From positions 1 through 64,000 of the forward strand of contig JAVTVY010018798.1 in assembly GCA_036873755.1 (NCBI GenBank): 64,000 nt of DNA. Reading direction: 5' to 3'. Position 1 is the stretch's first letter. The number at the start of each line of letters is the position of its first letter. This document shows, in pieces, positions 1 through 12,210 of the stretch. A model generated the notes under the pieces. That model saw nothing but the letters and a program-made list of their open reading frames with translations, did no database searches and was not told the DNA's origin. Both the position numbers and the translations under genes were made by a program. The stretch is from Hanleya hanleyi (lineage: Eukaryota; Mollusca; Polyplacophora; Lepidopleurida; Hanleyidae).

Positions 1-752
1 GTCTCCCTTATTTGGGGAAGACGGCAGAATGGCACAATGAAAATTATGGCCTTGTACTCGTTTTTTTTTTATCACGGCAGAATGTCTCAATTAAACTTTC
101 TCAATTGATCAACTATTTAATTAGTCTTTTTTTTTTATCACGGCAGAATGATCCAACCGATCCAATTCAACATTTCCAACTTATCAACTATTTAAAATAT
201 AAAAACTAGAAGGATTTCTCTTTTTTTTTGGGTGCACGGCACAATGTCACTTTCTCAATGTATCAAGTATTTGAAATACAAGGATTTCTGTGATCGGAAG
301 AATGAAGTGACAGACTGACCGTACTCTTTGTTAATTTTTTTAGACACAAAATGTGTCAATGTTACATACATATATGTAGGAGGATTTGACATCGATTGAA
401 AAATGTAGGCCTACATATACAGCAAGGCTACCAAAGAGCTCGCCTGGTATTTCCTTCCGATATGTATTATTTTTTCCTTGCCATGCTTCATCCACTCCAG
501 TTGTGTACCAATTCATAAACATCCCCTCCATCGTGAAATGATGGACAATGTGTATGGCATGTGTATGGCAAGTTTAGGCTCAATTGTTTTACTTAATTGG
601 AAAGTAAAGCAGAGCCTGTGTTCAGTGATCCGTCAGTTCAGCTACTTGGATAGTTTCTTTGGTCGCTGTTCTGTCTCTTAATCTGCATGCATGCAAGACC
701 TTGGAAAGTAAAGCAGAGCCTGTGTACTGATCCGCGAGTTCAGCTGCTTGGG
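1..752. repeat. Left copy of a ~750-bp dispersed duplication
   Basis: This block is repeated in the same orientation at 5892-6633 with few differences, so the two are copies of one element; the left one is cut by the window edge. It is built from short degenerate modules carrying CGGCAGAATG and CACAATG, with T-runs of differing length between the copies. Near its end a ~52-bp module (GGAAAGTAAAGCAGAGCC) occurs twice, at about 599-650 and 702-752. The small open frames inside have no protein-like character. Confidence 0.85.
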
Positions 753-970
753 TTCTAAAACTTAAGTATTTTGTGGAAAATACGTCTCGTCACAAATCAT
801 GTAAAGATTAGTTGTAAAAATATTTATTGTTATATAAATAGGCCGATTCTCTGCAAATGTTATCATTACCCGAACACATCCTCCAGTGCGGAGGCAAGGA
901 GTAGGGGGAGGGAGCGGTGCGTCCCCCTGTCACCAGGTCTTAAATCCGAGAATGTCTCCTGATCAGTACA
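753..970. other. Unique spacer before the satellite
   Basis: No gene-like frame, splice pattern or repeat is visible here. It separates the duplicated block from the 40-bp satellite. At the equivalent place in the second copy (6634-6879) the sequence is different, so the two duplications diverge at this point. Confidence 0.5.
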
Positions 971-3065
971 ACCAGTGTTAGGGAGGAATGTATATCAAGT
1001 CGAGTGTCAAAGCGGTGTTAGGGAGGAATGTACGTCAAGTCTAATGTCAAAGCGGTGTTAGGGACGAATGTGCGTGAATTCGAGTGTCAACCAGTGTTAG
1101 GGAGAAATGTATGTGAAGTCGAGTGGCAAAGCGGTGTTAGGGAGGAATGTACGTGAAGCCGAGTGTCAAAGCGGTGTTAGGGAGGAATGTATTTGAAGTC
1201 GAATGTCAAAGCGGTGTTAGGGAGGAATGTATGTGAAGAAGACTCAAAGCAGTGTTAGGGAGGAATGTATGTGAATTCGAGTGTCAAAGCGGTGTTAGGG
1301 AGGAATGTATGTCAGGTCGAGTGTCAAAGCGGGATTAGGACTTAGGGTTAGGTATGCTTCATAACTATCAGGTTTAGGGTCAGTTCAGCTATAGAAGTCA
1401 GATAATCTCTCCACCAAAGCGTAACTAGGGTAATGTCGAAGCTGGGTGTTAGGCATGAGTGTGCTTGAAGTTGACTTTCAAAGCACTGTTAGGAAGGAAT
1501 ATATCTGAAGTGCAGTGTCAAAGCGGTATTAGGGAAAAATGGATGTGCAATCGAGTGTCAAAGCTGTATTAGGGAGGAATGTATGTTTAGGTGAGTTTCA
1601 AAGCAGTGTCACGGAATGTATGTCAAGTCGAATGTCAAATTGTTGTTAGGGAGGAATGTACGTGGAGTCAAGTGTCAAAGCGGTGTTAGGGAGGAATGTA
1701 TGTGAAGTCGAGTGTCAAAGCGATGTTAGGGAGGAATGTACGTCAAGTCGAGTGTCAAAGCGGTGTTAGGGAGGAATGTACGTCAAATCGAGTGTCAAAG
1801 CGGTGTTAGGGAGGAATGTACGTGAAGTCGAGTGTCAACCAGTGTTAGGGAGGAATGTATGTCACGTCGAGTGGCAAAGCGGTGTTAGGAAGGAATGTAT
1901 GTGAAGTCGAGTGTCAAAGTGGTGTTAGGGAGGAACGTATTTGAAGTTGAATGTCAAAGCGGTGTTAGGGAGGAATGTATGTGAAGTTGACTGTCAAAGC
2001 GGTGTTAGGGAGGAATGTATGTGAAGTCGAGTGTCAAAGCCGTGTTAGGGAGGAATGTATGTAATGTTGAGTGTCAAAGCGGTATTAGGACTTAGGGTTA
2101 GGTATGCTTCATAACTATCAGGTTTAGGGTCATTTCAGCTATAGAAGTCAGATAATTTCTCCACCAAAGCGTAACTAGGGTAATGTCGAAGCTGGGCGTT
2201 CAGCAGGAGTGTGCAGTGTCAAAGCGGTATTAGGGAAAAATGTATGTGGAGTCGAATGTCAAAGCAGTCTTAGGGTTGCATTGTACGTGAAGTCCAGTGT
2301 CAACCGGTGTTAGGGAGGAATGTATGTAAAGTCGAGTGTCAAAGCGGTGTTAGGGAGGAATGTATGTGGAGTCAAGTGTCAAAGCGGTGTTAGGGAGGAA
2401 TGTATGTGAAGTCGAGTGTCAAAGCGGCGTTAGGAAGGAATGTATGTCAGGTCGAGTGTCAAAGCGGGATTAGGACTTAGGGATAGGTATGCTTCATAAC
2501 TATCACGTTTAGGGTCATTTCAGCTATAGAAGTGCAGTGTCAAAGCAGTGTTAGGGGAAAATGTACGTTGAGTCGAATGTCAAAGCGGTGTTCGGGATGA
2601 ATGTATGTGAAGTCGAGTGTGAAAGCGGAGTGAGGGAGTAATGTACATGAAGTCCACTGTCAAAGCGCTGTTAGGGAGGAATGTACGTCAAGTCGAGTGT
2701 CAAAGCGGTGTTAGGGAGGAATGTATGTCAAATCGAGTGTCAAAGCGGTGTTAGGGAGGAATGTACGTCAAGTCGAGTGTCAACCAGTGTTAGGGAGGAA
2801 TGTATGTCAAGTCGAGTGGCAAAGCAATGTTAGGGAGGAATGTATGTGAAGTCGAGTGTCAAAGTGGTGTTAGGGAGGAATGTATTTGAAGTTGAATGTC
2901 AAAGCGGTGTTAGGGAGGAATGTATGTGAAGTCGACTGTCAAAGCTGTGTTAGGGAGGAATGTATGTGAAGTCGAGTGTCAAAGCTGTGTTAGGGAGGAA
3001 TGTATGTAATGTTGAGTGTCAAAGCGGTATTAGGACTTAGGGGTAGGTATGCTTCATAACTGCTT
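971..3065. repeat. 40-bp satellite with higher-order structure
   Basis: A tandem array of a 40-bp unit of the form GTGTTAGGGAGGAATGTATG followed by TGAAGTCGAGTGTCAAAGCG. Units vary by point changes, and the CAAAGCG end is often replaced by CAACCA. The array is broken at about 1331-1480, 2086-2215, 2466-2530 and 3026-3065 by copies of one spacer (GACTTAGGGTTAGGTATGC... then TAACTAGGGTAATGTCGAAG), giving blocks of several units plus spacer as the higher-order repeat. Every unit contains TTAGGG once. Confidence 0.95.
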
Positions 3066-3566
3066 CAAAATGTAAGCTTATTAGTCCTTTATTGGGATAA
3101 ATGATCCATGCATATTATCATATTTACTTTATTTCAGTTATCTATACATGAAAAACCCGCTCCATGTTATAAACACAAGGGAGGGATCATGAAAACGTAC
3201 CGGAGATGACGCGGTGGTCCACGGGCTGTGCACCGGTCGCCGCCACTGAGACAAGACAGGCATTGTCCAACGATTAATGGGGAAAGGGCGCATTAAATGC
3301 GATTATTCGTAATGTATCAAATTTTGGAATTATATTATCTAATTGAGGCGCCTTTGACTTGTAACATATATGGCATTTCGATTTACATTGAAGTTATGGA
3401 ATTTTAATAATCAGAACATAGCTCAAAATAAACTTCAATGGTTATATGATTATTATAAGTAGATGCAAACAGGTTTTTAAGCACAACATGCCATAATAAT
3501 GGTATTGTGTTATTCTATGCTTCATAATTTAAGATGTAATGCATTATAAAAGAAAAGAAATCCTAA
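3066..3566. other. AT-rich unique sequence, no gene seen
   Basis: Between the satellite and a small microsatellite. No long frame, convincing exon or repeat is visible. Confidence 0.5.
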
Positions 3567-3653
3567 GTCTGAAGTCGGAAGTCAGAAGTCGGAAATCAGA
3601 AGTCGGAAGTCAGAAGTCAGAAGTCGGAAGTCAGAAGTCGGAAGTCAGAAGTC
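3567..3653. repeat. Short (GAAGTCRG-like) microsatellite
   Basis: About a dozen 7-bp steps of AAGTCGG and AAGTCAG in tandem. A simple repeat. Confidence 0.9.
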
Positions 3654-3969
3654 CCCTCTCGGCTTTCGTAAGATAGTCATATCTTTACATAATGGGAGGT
3701 ACGGGTGGGAAAATCAAACTGACAATCCGCCTAAGCCTCGTCCACTGGTCCCTGGAACAACTATATGTGCACCGCCCACAAAATCTCACCCAAAGTCTGT
3801 CCTCCGCTTCGGTTCCGCTTCAGCTCGCATCCAAAATCTGTCAGAAAATGACGTCACGAGGTACGCGCGGGGACACTTGGGATATGACACAGCCCGTAGT
3901 CTAAAGTATTGGACCCTTTTACGGTTAATATCTTGATTTAACAGAGAGTACTACAGTCTACACTGCCCT

Positions 3970-4072
3970 AGGCTTTACTCCACCAATCAAAACAGAGTTT
4001 CTAGTCGGATGTTTAATTGGATGGAGAAGACATCGGACTAGAAACTCGATTTTGATTGATGTTCTAAAGCCT
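3970..4072. repeat. Imperfect ~100-bp inverted repeat (MITE-like hairpin)
   Basis: The left arm starting AGGCTTTACTCCACCAATCA pairs with the right arm ending TTGATTGATGTTCTAAAGCCT, continuing inwards through TTTCTAGTCGGATGT / ACATCGGACTAGAAA around a short loop. Arms are about 43 bp with a few mismatches. This is the form of a small fold-back element; no target duplication was identified. Confidence 0.75.
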
Positions 4073-4549
4073 AGAACTTCGGACATTTTATACCTCGGAC
4101 TAGAAGGATCAAGATAGACTCGCGGATTTAACAGTTAACGAAATTCATTTCCACAAATGAACTCAAGGGATTTATTCCGAGGACTAAATCGATTCATTCC
4201 GCGGTTTAGAACCATTTAGGCCGAGGAATTGAAGCAATAATTAAACTGGTGCATTTAGATCGTGGTCTAAATCGATTTATCTAGGCATTGGAAGCGATTT
4301 CTGTCTCCTACCGCCAACCATTCACGACGAATCACGAGATCCCCGGACTGACACAGCCGGAAGAGCAAACTTTAGTTTGGTGGGTCGGCTTACATATAGG
4401 ACTTCTGTAGCCACGATAGTAAAGTCAAAAAGCTACATGAAAGAACGAGAGCAAAGTAGAGTGGCGCAATCTTTCAACATTTAATAGTCACCTTCACTGA
4501 AATAATAAGGCATGGTAAATAGAAATAATAACAAGCGCTGGATGAGCGC

Positions 4550-5860
4550 AAAGACCTCCGTCGAGGCAATAGGGTCCGTCGAGGCAAAAGGGTAGGGGAA
4601 TACATCACTGAATAACGTAGGGCCGGATGCCAAGCTCAATTCTGCATTTGTTGGACGTTAACTTCACTAATCTAATTACAAGTCATTTTTATAGAGCTCT
4701 ACCCACAGCAAAATATTGAGTTTTTAAATGTGAAAATTGAATTTATTTTAATTTTAGCGACCCTTCTGCAAAATAAAATTGAATATGTTTGCATTTTAGC
4801 ATCCCCATGCAATTTCTGGTTAAATACCTACAGGTGTTTGGTAAGCTTTTTAGCGGGGGGGGGGGGGGAGAGTATCGTGGTCCATACTTCATGTAAGAAA
4901 GCACGAGAGAGATATCCTCTCCTTATTGGCGTTTACGCCAATGGCATTCAACTTTAATAGGGTGGGTGGGTGGGTGGTGGTGGTTGGAGACCGTGACACA
5001 TGGACATTGAACAAGGAGTATTTCTGTGACCGGCAGAATGAAGCGACAGAATGGCCGTATGCTGTCTGTTTTGGGGTGACGTCAGAATGGCAGAATGAAA
5101 ATCGTGGTTGAGTAGGCCTTCTTTTATTTTGGCGACGGCACTATGGCACAATGAAGCTCTCTCAATTTATCAAGTATTTACAAATAGGACTATTACTGTT
5201 GCCAAAGACCTCCGTCGAGGCAATAGGGTCCGTCGAGGCAAAAGGGTAGGGGAATACATCACTGAATAACGTAGGGCCGGATGCCAAGCTCAATTCTGCA
5301 TTTGTTGGACGTTAACTTCACTAATCTAATTACAAGTCATTTTTATAGAGCTCTACCCACAGCAAAATATTGAGTTTTTAAATGTGAAAATTGAATTTAT
5401 TTTAATTTTAGCGACCCTTCTGCAAAATAAAATTGAATATGTTTGCATTTTAGCATCCCCATGCAATTTCTGGTTAAATACCTACAGCTGTTTGGTAAGC
5501 TTTTTAGCGGGGGGGGGGGGGAGAGTATCGTGGTCCATACTTCATGTAAGAAAGCACGAGAGAGATATCCTCTCCTTATTATGTTTACGCCAATGGCATT
5601 CAACTTTAATAGGGTGGGTGGGTGGGTGGGTGGGTGGTGGTGGTTGGAGACCGTGATACATGGACATTGAACAAGGAGTATTTCTGTGACCGGCAGAATG
5701 AAGCGACAGAATGGCCGTATGCTGTCTGTTTTGGGGGAGACGTCAGAATGGCAGAATGAAAATCGTGGCCGTGTAGGCCTTCTTTATTTTGGCGACGGCA
5801 CTATGGCACAATGAAGCTCTCTCAATTTATCAAGTATTTACAAATAGGACTATTACTGTG
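4550..5860. repeat. Two tandem copies of a 654-bp unit
   Basis: Copy 1 is 4550-5203 and copy 2 runs 5204 to about 5860, nearly identical. Each starts AAAGACCTCCGTCGAGGCAA and ends in CAAATAGGACTATTACTGT. Each contains a homopolymeric G run (near 4855 and 5509) and a GGGTGGGTGGGTGG tract (near 4960 and 5615) that could form a G-quadruplex; the copies differ mainly in the length of these tracts. The frames reading MKIEFILILATLL lie wholly inside the repeat and look incidental. Confidence 0.92.
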
Positions 5861-5891
5861 GCCGGCAGAATGAAGCGGCAGAATGACCGTA

Positions 5892-6633
5892 GTCTCCCTT
5901 ATTTGGGGAAGACGGCAGAATGGCACAATGAAAATTATGGCCTTGTATTCGTTTTTTTTTATCACGGCAGAATGTCTCAATTAAACTTTCTCAATTGATC
6001 AACTATTTAATTAGTCTTTTTTTTATCACGGCAGAATGATCCAACCGATCCAATTCAACATTTCCAACTTATCAACTATTTAAAATATAAAAACTAGAAG
6101 GATTTCTCTTTTTTTTGGGTGCACGGCACAATGTCACTTTCTCAATGTATCAAGTATTTAAAATACAAGGATTTCTGTGATCGGAAGAATGAAGTGACAG
6201 ACTGACCGTACTCTTTGTTAATTTTTTTTTAGACACAAAATGTGTCAATGTTACATACATATATGTAGGAGGATTTGACATCGATTGAAAAATGTAGGCC
6301 TACATATACAGCAAGGCTACCAAAGAGCCCGCCTGGTATTTTCTTCCGATATGTATTATTCTTTCCTTGCCATGCTTCATCCACTCCAGTTGTGTACCAA
6401 TTCATAAACATCCCCTCCATCGTGAAATGATGGACAATGTGTATGGCATGTGTATGGCTAGTTTAGGCTCAATTGTTTTACTTAATTGGAAAGTAAAGCA
6501 GAGCCTGTGTTCAGTGATCCGTCAGTTCAGCTACTTGGATAGTTTCTTTGGTCGCTGTTCTATCTCTTAATCTGCATGCATGGGAGACCTTGGAAAGTAA
6601 AGCAGAGCCTGTGTACTGATCCGCGAGTTCAGC
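5892..6633. repeat. Right copy of the ~750-bp duplication
   Basis: Direct copy of 1-752, differing mainly in T-run lengths and a few substitutions. It is followed, as in the left copy, by the 40-bp satellite, but after a different ~245-bp spacer. Confidence 0.9.
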
Positions 6634-6879
6634 CATCCGGAATGACCCGAATATTTCAGGGAACATATTTTCGAAGGATCTGGTCTGTTTGATGCTGTGT
6701 TTTGTATTGGTAATTTTGGTGCATCTTCCATGTGAGGATCACGAAATTGGCGAAGAGTGTCTTTTAGCGGCATTTGAAACATTTCCATAAGGGGTCGGTG
6801 GTCGGGCTGAGAGTGGTAAATCACTTTGCCTGTCGGCCTATACTACTGCGGTAATGTATCTCTTCATATAAACGGCGTT

Positions 6880-7255
6880 TGGCAGTGTCAACCAGTGTTA
6901 GGGAGGAATGTATGTCAAGTCGAGTGTCAAAGCGGTGTTAGGGAGGAATGTACGTCAAGTCTAATGTCAAAGCGGTGTTAGGGAGGAATGTGCGTGAATT
7001 CGAGTGTCAACCAGTGTTAGGGAGGAATGTATGTGAAGTCGAGTGGCAAAGCGGTGTTAGAGAGGAATGTACGTGAAGTCGAGTGTCAAAGCGGTGTTAG
7101 GGAGGAATGTATTTGAAGTCGAATGTCAAAGCGGTGTTAGGGAGGAATGTATGTTAAGTCGACTGTCAAAGCAGTGTTAGGGAGGAATGTATGTGAAGTT
7201 GAGTGTCAAAGCGGTGTTAGGGAGGAATGTATGTCAGGTCGAGTGTCAAAGCGGG
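6880..7255. repeat. Second array of the 40-bp satellite
   Basis: Nine units matching the 971-3065 array, ending in the same GGATTAGGACTTAGGGTTAGG spacer (7256-7377). The unit order, including CAACCA variants at the same places, matches the first block of the large array (971-1330), so this is a duplicate of that block rather than an independent expansion. Confidence 0.92.
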
Positions 7256-7415
7256 ATTAGGACTTAGGGTTAGGTATGCTTCATAACTATCAGGTTTAGG
7301 GTCATTTCAGCTATAGAAGTCAGATAATTTCTCCACCAAAGCGTAACTAGGGTAATGTCGAAGCTGGGCGTTCAGCATGTACAAGAGTAATATGTATCGA
7401 GTGGACAACTGGTAC

Positions 7416-7456
7416 CTGAAACTGGGTGTCCCCCGGAGGGGGACACCCAGTTTCAG
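7416..7456. repeat. Perfect 19-bp-arm palindrome
   Basis: CTGAAACTGGGTGTCCCCC at 7416-7434 is followed by GGA and its exact reverse complement at 7438-7456. A second, shorter hairpin (GGTTGTCC TT GGACAACC) follows within about 30 bp. The palindrome lies where the flanking CGGCAGAATG motifs change orientation. Confidence 0.93.
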
Positions 7457-8159
7457 TCAGGACAACCACTGCCAGGTACAGGTTGTCCTTGGACAACCAA
7501 TACTGCGGGACAACCATTATTGCTACAGGTTCAAAGTGTCGGTAGACGAAAATTCTCTCATCTTCCATTGTGTCGCTGCATTCTGCCGTAAAGAGGTAAA
7601 GGGACTGTCTTTCATTGCGACGTTGCAGCGTCGGTTCGAAAAAATATGGTCTTAAATTTTTCATTGTGTCGTTCCATTCTGCCTGTGCCGACAAAACAGG
7701 TACCATGTATAGCAACTACCTCCAATTAGAAAGCAGGATTGGCTTTGATTGTGACGTTGCAAAGTGACGCTCTCAACAAAGACATCTTCATTCTGACGGA
7801 CTTCATTGTGACGTTACAGGGTTAGGCTCACCCTTCTTTCCATTCTGCCGGTTCAAAGTGCCGGCAGAAGAAAACTCTCTGATTTTCCATTGTGCCGCTG
7901 CATTCTGCCGTACCGAGAAAAGGTAATGTTCCTGATGACAAATTGAAAAGTCAACTTCATTTCCTTCCATTAAGAAGGTGCAAAGAGCGTTGACAAAGAC
8001 AGAGCTGTACTCTGCTGTACAAAGAAACTACTTTGAACCACATTGTGTTTCATTAATATGGCACTTGTACGGCTGAAAATAAGAGAATGGTGCAGGTTTT
8101 CCACCCTCTTATAGTCTCTCTCGTGCTTCCTTACATGAAGTATCCACCAGTATCAACAA

Positions 8160-10547
8160 TAGAAGTTCCACATGTATTCTGCTTTGTCTTTTCAGACAGA
8201 CAATATTCTCTGCTATTGAAGACCAACCATCTATGGCTTCATCATAGAAGATGGGAATGATGAATAAATAAGGGACATTCAAGCATTCAAGGGCACCTAT
8301 TAAGTATGATGCTTCTTATGTAACTTGTCAGCTGTTACACCGATGAAGTGATGAGGTTTGACCAATTTCTTCAAGAAAGTTCGTCTGACAATTTAATAAT
8401 ATATTACGTGACATTGGGATAATGTCTAGTGAAATATTTCTTTTCCACCCAAGCGCATTATCAAGAATAAACTATGTAACAACTTTGAAAAAACAAACAC
8501 GTGTTGTAACTTGTTGTTGTTGTTGTTGTTACGAAAATGAGCCTGTGAAATCATCAAATCAAGCGACCTTATTTCGTAGCTGACTACAAGCTAACTTGAC
8601 ACTTTTTCAGTTCTTACCCTTTATTGTTTATCATTGGGGCGAAACTTCGTTGGGGAAATATAACTGCTGTAAAATTGTACCGACAGTACGCCGTGATGAA
8701 AGTAGAAATTGAAAGCTTCCGGACGCCTCGTTCTGCTCTGAAGCTGTACATAAGGGGGGACTACTCTGTCGCTCTTGCAAACGTACCTTCAACATAGGCA
8801 GTATGTAAATATGCTAAACCTTTCCATGGTTGCACAGCAGGACTAGTACTCCACAAAGTGAAGAACAATGCGGTTAAATGTGGCTCGAAGTTGAAGCGAA
8901 GACTTTGTGGTTTGTGGTTCCCATTTGAAAACGTCCCCATGAGTTCCCCCGAATGTTCCTGGAAATCCCGTTTAAATACACCACCGGTCGACTTTTCTAG
9001 TCCAATTTCGACTAAAATATGTTGCTACACAGACGCCCGTCTACAAACACGGAAGAAAACTCAATTCGTAATCGTTTTTTAAAGCCATTCAAATCGAATA
9101 TTGAATATTCTCCTTCAAAAACAACAAAAAATGAATAGACACAGCTTAAAATTGAGGTTTTTATTCAATAATGGAGGCCGAATAACGGCCCCTAAAGACG
9201 ACTTGCATGAATCTCTGCATGCAGGTAGATCAATTTGGAACTTCTGCAAAATTAAACCATTATTTGAACTGTTTTCACGCGTTGATTTTAGATGGACCGC
9301 AAAGCTGAAAATGGTATCCTTTCCTCAAGGTAATTTGATAGATTAAAGAATAACTTTTAATTCAGTGTATTGAAATGTGAATTGACATGTATGCTACTGG
9401 GAGATGAACCTTTGAAATGGCAATTGGGACATGGACACATGTGGTTTGAAAAACAATAAACTATGATTTGATGATTCATTACAATAATACTGGTAAATAT
9501 TTGATAAATGCACAAGAAATTCATGCCAAAATGAATAGCCCAACACCGCGCCCCCCAATGGAAATAGAATTCATCAGCAAAATTTAGAATAATTTTTTTA
9601 TTAAACAACCAGGCCGTATCAAAAGTATCAGTAAAATCAGAGCATCGTCGATTGTGCTGGTCTTCCACAGCAACAAGTTGGACAAATTGGTTGGCTTCGA
9701 CATACAATCATCAGCCGACAAATACTTCGCGATATATAGAAATGACGTGTGGTTTACTAGAAATCGTTGTGTGGTAATGGCATAAAATGGCGGCAAAAAT
9801 TCGCATCGTCTATCTCTACAACATGAAGAGCCGTCATGTTGAATCTCCCGCTGGAAGCGGTCAACCTGACTCCCGTAATGATGGGAGGTGTAACCCGACT
9901 ACAGAAGCACGGCCCATTGAAATGCATTGCAATGAGGGTTCCCCATTATTTCAAAAGTGTCCAGAAAAGTGCCTCAAAATTTCGTCGGGAACCATGGCAA
10001 ACCGTATTGGAAATCACACGAGTCGTGGGTTCTCCATATGACAATTTTATGGCGGGAGATTTCACGTTGCATTCCTAGACCTCCGTCTGATCGACGGAGG
10101 TAAGACGGAGGTAAAAACATATGGTACCAGATGAATAGGCAATGCCCGTGCTGTCGTTGATGAAATATACTCGAAATAGCTTTTTCGCGGTAGATAATTC
10201 GCAAGAGATGAAATAGTTGAATGAATGAATGAATGAATTTCGGCAACTAAAGTACAATAAAATATATATAATCTATTTCACAAAACTGCCAATGCGATTC
10301 TGTAATTTTGCTGAGTTTTTTTTTCTCGCTGAAATTATCCAGTGTGATATTGGAATTACGTGAATTATTCGTCCGTGATGTTGTTGCAGTATACATTCCA
10401 TTTGCCACCATTGTATGTCCTTATGTGAACAGAAAAAGTATCAAAATATGCCAGCTTAAAAATATGGAAGTATAAGAAAAATATCCAAAGTGGGATATTA
10501 TATCCCAGTTGAGATATATATCCCAGTTAGTCCTTTTCCCTGACCTG
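8160..10547. other. Region without recognisable genes
   Basis: Contains a TTG microsatellite near 8510-8530 and a small hairpin ACCTCCGTC/GACGGAGGT at 10079-10101. Open frames here are short, overlap on both strands and lack protein-like composition or paired splice sites. Confidence 0.5.
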
Positions 10548-12210
10548 TTCAACGTAAAGCAGTTCATAGCGTAATCCGTCACAGTAATCACTAATCCAAT
10601 ATACGGCATACACATTAATCAATTTGCGACAGTGAATAGTGACCCTATATGCGACAACGTTCAGTTCGCGACACAGTTAATAGTAATCCAAAATGCGACA
10701 AAACTGTCAGTTTGCGACACAGTGAATAGTGATTCAATATGCGACAACATTCAGTTGACGACACAGTGAACAGTAATTTAATATGCGACAGCATTCAATT
10801 CGCGATACAGTGAATAGTAATCCAGTATGCGATACAACATTCAGCTCGCGACAAAGGAAATAGTTATCCAGTATGCGACACAGCAATCGGTTCGCGACAC
10901 AGGAAATAGTTATCTAATATGCGACAGTCTATTCATGACACAGTAGTAATCCAATATGCGACACAACCAGTTTGCGACACAGTGATCAGTTTGCGACAGA
11001 GTAATCAGTTTGCGACACACGGGAGTCAGTAATTCAATCTGCGACAATATGTATCCAATCTCCGACACACAGTAATCCGTTTTGCGACACACGGCAATCA
11101 GTAATTCAATCTGCGACAGTATGTATCCAATCTCCGACACAGAGTAATGAGTTTGCGACAGAGTAATCTGCAGTCAGTTTGCGACAGAGTAATCTGCAGT
11201 CAGTTTGCGACAGAGTAATCAGTCGTCAGTTTGCGACAAAGTAATCAGTGATAAGTTTGCGACGCATGACAATCGGTAATGTTTCCAATCTGCGACACAG
11301 TAATCATTATTAGTCTGCCACAGTAATCAGATAGCCAAACTGCGAGAGTCATGACGGAAGTCAGAAGTGTGGATGACAGTCTTCAGTAATACATTGTTAT
11401 TAGTAGTATGATGGTATGCGTATGATAAATCACTTACCTGGAGTCCGGTTATGAACTTGTACTTGTAAAGTAGTCCATAGCGTAATCCGTCAAAGTAATC
11501 AGTAATCCTATCTGCGACATACGCAGTAATCAGCTCGCGACACACATTTATCAAGTTGCGACACAGTGAATATTAGTCCAATATGCGACGTAATCAGTTT
11601 GCGACACAGTATCAATCCAATATGCGACACAGCATTCAGCTCGCGATATAGGAAATAGTAATCCAGTATGTGACACAGCAATCGGTTCGCGACACAGGAA
11701 ATATTTCTCCAATATGCGACACAGTCAGTTCACGACACAGTAGTATTCCAATATGCGACACACAGCAGCTTCAATCGTTCCGCGACACAGTGAACAGTAT
11801 GCAAAACAGCAATCAGTTCGCGACACAGGAAGAAGTTACCCAATATGCGACACAATTAGTTCGCGACACCGTGATCAGTTTGCGACAGAGTAATCAATGT
11901 GCGACACAGGGCAATCAGTGATTCAATCTGCGACAGTATGCATCCAATCTGTGACACACAGTAATCAGATTGCGACAGAGTAACGAGTAGTCAGTTTGCG
12001 AAAGAGTAATCAGTCAGTTCGCGACGCATGGCAATCAGTAATGTTTCCAATCTGCGACACAGTAATCATTATCAGTCTGCCACAGTAATCAGATAACTAA
12101 ACTGCGACAGTCACGACGGGAGTCAGAATTCCCGACTGTGGATGACAGTCTTCAGTAAGGACACTGTTAGTAGTATGATGGTATCTGAAGTCCGGTCATA
12201 ATTTGTACAA
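10548..12210. repeat. GCGACA satellite in two higher-order blocks
   Basis: Degenerate tandem units of about 30-40 bp built on CAGTTTGCGACACAGTAATC and CAATATGCGACA. A higher-order duplication is visible: the start CATAGCGTAATCCGTCA (10565, 11475) and the end GTGGATGACAGTCTTCAGTA then AGTATGATGGTAT (11370-11410, 12140-12185) occur once per block, giving blocks of roughly 10548-11460 and 11461-12210. Small frames inside are repeat artefacts. Confidence 0.9.

Larger units (their letters stand above)
4876..8150. mobile_element. Large degenerate inverted-repeat (fold-back-like) structure
   Basis: Left of about 7400 the motifs CGGCAGAATG, CACAATGAAA and CTTCATGTAAGAAAGCACGA occur in forward orientation (5030-6200 and 4886/5541). 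Right of it the same vocabulary appears reverse-complemented and in mirrored order: CATTCTGCCG at 7580-7910, then TCGTGCTTCCTTACATGAAG near 8123. The centre holds the perfect palindrome at 7416-7456. This suggests a degenerate fold-back element carrying duplicated modules and a piece of the 40-bp satellite. No transposase is encoded. Confidence 0.55.

Noticed and set aside
971..3065. CRISPR-like regular spacing of a ~40-bp repeat
   Set aside because: Units abut with no unique spacers, and the context (introns, LINE, gypsy, MITEs) is that of an animal genome. It is a satellite.
9357..9707. Minus frame of 116 residues
   Set aside because: No recognisable motif, no splice support, low-complexity His/Cys content typical of AT-rich non-coding DNA.
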